DNA from: Snowella sp.
Lineage (GTDB): Bacteria > Cyanobacteriota > Cyanobacteriia > Cyanobacteriales > Microcystaceae
Direction of reading: 5' to 3'
Length of the DNA: 45,316 nt
Assembly (NCBI GenBank): GCA_003249095.1
Contig: QBMS01000019.1
Location: 1-45,316, forward strand
Positions 44,165 through 45,316 of the stretch are shown piece by piece. The notes beneath the pieces were generated by a model. That model saw only the letters and a list, made by a program, of their open reading frames with translations. It was not told the DNA's origin and made no database searches. Numbering within the stretch: position 1 is the first letter of the stretch; every line of letters begins with the position of its first letter. The translations under genes and the position numbers were made by a program.

Positions 44165-44854
44165 ATGATCGACATCTATGGGGGACAAGATCCTAGAGAT
44201 ATTCCCAGCTATTCCATTGGAGATGCCGCTCGCTATCTTCGTATTCCTGCTGGCACGATACGCTCCTGGACAATGGGGCGAATTTATCCCGTCGCCGATG
44301 GAGAAATGTTTTTTCAGCCTCTCATTCCTATTAAAAAACAGAAACCAAGATTACTGTCGTTTACTAATTTAATTGAAATTCATGTTCTGAGAGCGATTCG
44401 CCAACATCATCAAATTAAGCTTGATAAGGTAAGAACCGCTTTAGACTTCATTGACGAAAAATTTCAAGTTCCCCATCCCCTAGTGCGAGAAATATTTCGT
44501 ACAGATGGAATTGATCTTTTTATTGAAAAATATGGAAAGTTAGTTAATGCGTCTCAAAAAGGACAAACCGAATTAAAAGATTCTCTTGAAGCCCATTTAG
44601 AGCGGATTGAAGTCGATGATAAAGGATTAGCAAAAGGACTTTATCCATTTACTCGTTCCCAGGAAGAAAATAGTCCTAAAATTTTGGTTATTGATCCGCG
44701 TATTGCTTTTGGACGCTTAGTGATTGCGGGTACGGGCATTGCGGCTAAAGTTTTATCGGAGCGTTTTAATGCGGGAGATTCCATTGAAGAACTTGCTGAT
44801 GATTATGATTGCGATCGCTTCAAAATTGAAGAAGCCATTCGCTTTGCGGCCTAG
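44165..44854 (+). CDS. HTH-DUF433 antitoxin-like protein
   Basis: A 229-residue protein with an N-terminal MerR-like helix-turn-helix (SIGDAARYLRIPAGTIRSW, residues 16-34) and a C-terminal DUF433 domain (RLVIAGTGIAAKVLSERFNAGDSIEELADDY, about 185-217). Such two-domain proteins commonly precede a PIN-like toxin gene, and both probably form a toxin-antitoxin unit that represses its own promoter. The downstream ORF starting at 44903 is cut by the IS at 44950. A HIP1 site lies inside the gene. Confidence 0.78.
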   Translation: MIDIYGGQDPRDIPSYSIGDAARYLRIPAGTIRSWTMGRIYPVADGEMFFQPLIPIKKQKPRLLSFTNLIEIHVLRAIRQHHQIKLDKVRTALDFIDEKFQVPHPLVREIFRTDGIDLFIEKYGKLVNASQKGQTELKDSLEAHLERIEVDDKGLAKGLYPFTRSQEENSPKILVIDPRIAFGRLVIAGTGIAAKVLSERFNAGDSIEELADDYDCDRFKIEEAIRFAA

Positions 44855-44902
44855 ATTGCCTGATCGGAGTTGCCTTAAAACAGTGAATTCTTGGATGATG
44901 CA

Positions 44903-44949
44903 ATGGTAGAAAAAACGCGGCAAATAGTATTTTTTCTCGATACCTGCTT
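44903..44949 (+). pseudogene. Truncated PIN-like toxin gene, interrupted by IS
   Basis: Forty-eight bases after the DUF433 gene an ATG begins MVEKTRQIVFFLDTCL and is then joined to the IS at codon 16, after which the frame stops within 8 codons. The FFLDTCL segment resembles the first acidic strand (FFLDxxL) of PIN/DUF5615-like toxins that follow DUF433 genes. Only 16 codons remain, so the match is suggestive, resting mainly on position. Confidence 0.45.
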
Positions 44950-45316
44950 GGCAATGGTTCAGCCTGATTAAAGGCAGAAAGGATTACTGGGCAAAGGATT
45001 AGAGAAACAAAGAAGCAAATATAAGCTTGGAAGTAATGGTTATAACTTTACAGGGGTGTTAAGGGTAATAATACTATAAATAAATCGGTAAAAAAAGGAG
45101 AGAGAGTATGTCAATCCAAAAGATAAAGCCAATCCAAGAGTTTAATGATTCTATATTTTGCAATGGGAAAGAAAAAGAATTATTTAAACGAGACTGTCCT
45201 CATTGTCACAGCGAGGAAGTGAAAATTCATTCTCATTACAAAACGAAAAATAATGGAGAGAGAAAAATATTTATCTGTCAAAAATGTGAGTCACTATATT
45301 CAGAAACGTATAATAC
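44950..45316 (+). mobile_element. Right-end IS copy, partial (5' end, reads out of window)
   Basis: Exact inverted copy of bases 1-367. The 5' end starts GGCAATGG at 44950, and a 158-bp leader precedes the transposase ATG at 45108. It inserts into the ORF starting at 44903. No target-site duplication can be checked because the other end of the element is outside the window. Confidence 0.8.
45108..45316 (+). CDS. Transposase N-terminus, partial (zinc-ribbon, IS1-like)
   Basis: The second copy of the transposase start, identical to the one on the left. AAGGAG is present just upstream of the ATG. The CPHC...CQKC ribbon lies at residues 30-60, and the frame is open at base 45316. Confidence 0.6.
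   Translation, partial: MSIQKIKPIQEFNDSIFCNGKEKELFKRDCPHCHSEEVKIHSHYKTKNNGERKIFICQKCESLYSETYN

Noticed and set aside
44724-44909. Plus-strand ORF overlapping the DUF433 gene end
   Set aside because: Out of frame with the DUF433 gene and without family similarity; the downstream ATG at 44903 is the better candidate.
1-45316. A 45-kb composite transposon flanked by the IS copies
   Set aside because: The interval contains glgP, birA, psbY, crtD and other core genes in ordinary cyanobacterial context, and HIP1 sites run through most of it. Assembly boundaries at IS copies explain the ends better.

Overview
The window is a stretch of cyanobacterial chromosome. The HIP1 octamer GCGATCGC recurs from about 3.5 kb to the right end. 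Lineage markers include psbY, a myxoxanthophyll-type carotenoid desaturase (crtD), zam-type RNase II, comB, a PabA-PabB fusion, cbiT and several cyanobacteria-only families (TIGR02652, DUF4359, DUF2605, DUF2973). The moderately AT-rich composition and gene set suggest a unicellular chroococcalean near Microcystis, Cyanothece/Gloeothece or Synechocystis; the genus cannot be fixed from this sequence alone.

Both ends lie inside the same insertion sequence. Bases 1-367 are an exact reverse complement of bases 44950-45316, and each copy carries the first 69 codons of a zinc-ribbon transposase reading out of the window. The piece is probably a contig bounded by two outward-facing IS copies.

Region 0.4-3.5 kb is an AT-rich, HIP1-free three-gene operon: a two-helix membrane protein with a coiled coil, a VirD4/HerA-like P-loop ATPase, and an acidic Glu-Pro-repeat protein. 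It is the best candidate for an undescribed system. Region 3.5-5.9 kb is a small accessory cluster on the minus strand: a retropepsin-like protease overlapping a small partner gene, a lipase with a duplicated, decayed copy of its own 3' end, and a HepT/MntA toxin-antitoxin pair.

Region 6-13 kb is mostly plus strand: a GT39 glycosyltransferase with TPRs, TIGR02652, Uma2, a gamma-carbonic-anhydrase-like protein, psbY, DUF4359, a cupin, a glutaredoxin-like protein and an HdrB-like Fe-S protein. Region 13-17.2 kb (minus) looks like an oxidase-permease iron uptake locus: a two-domain multicopper oxidase, a lipoprotein whose 3' end is frameshifted in an A7 run, and an FTR1 permease. A squalene/phytoene-synthase-like gene lies upstream. 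Region 17.6-23 kb holds comB, a HIP1-free acyltransferase plus 2OG-Fe(II) oxygenase pair, a YheT-like hydrolase and crtD.

Region 23.1-28.2 kb is accessory: a decayed DUF6399-type transposase, a solitary HsdR-N-like PD-(D/E)XK nuclease and, divergent from it, a 1256-residue CHAT-NB-ARC-TPR protein, a typical STAND-type immune or cell-death architecture. Region 28.7-44 kb is largely housekeeping: pabAB, cbiT, glgP, a K+ channel, birA, pgeF, the zam-type RNase, a LivH-type permease and conserved hypotheticals. At the right edge an HTH-DUF433 antitoxin-like gene is followed by the first 16 codons of what looks like a PIN-type toxin, cut off by the IS. No tRNA, rRNA or CRISPR array was seen.
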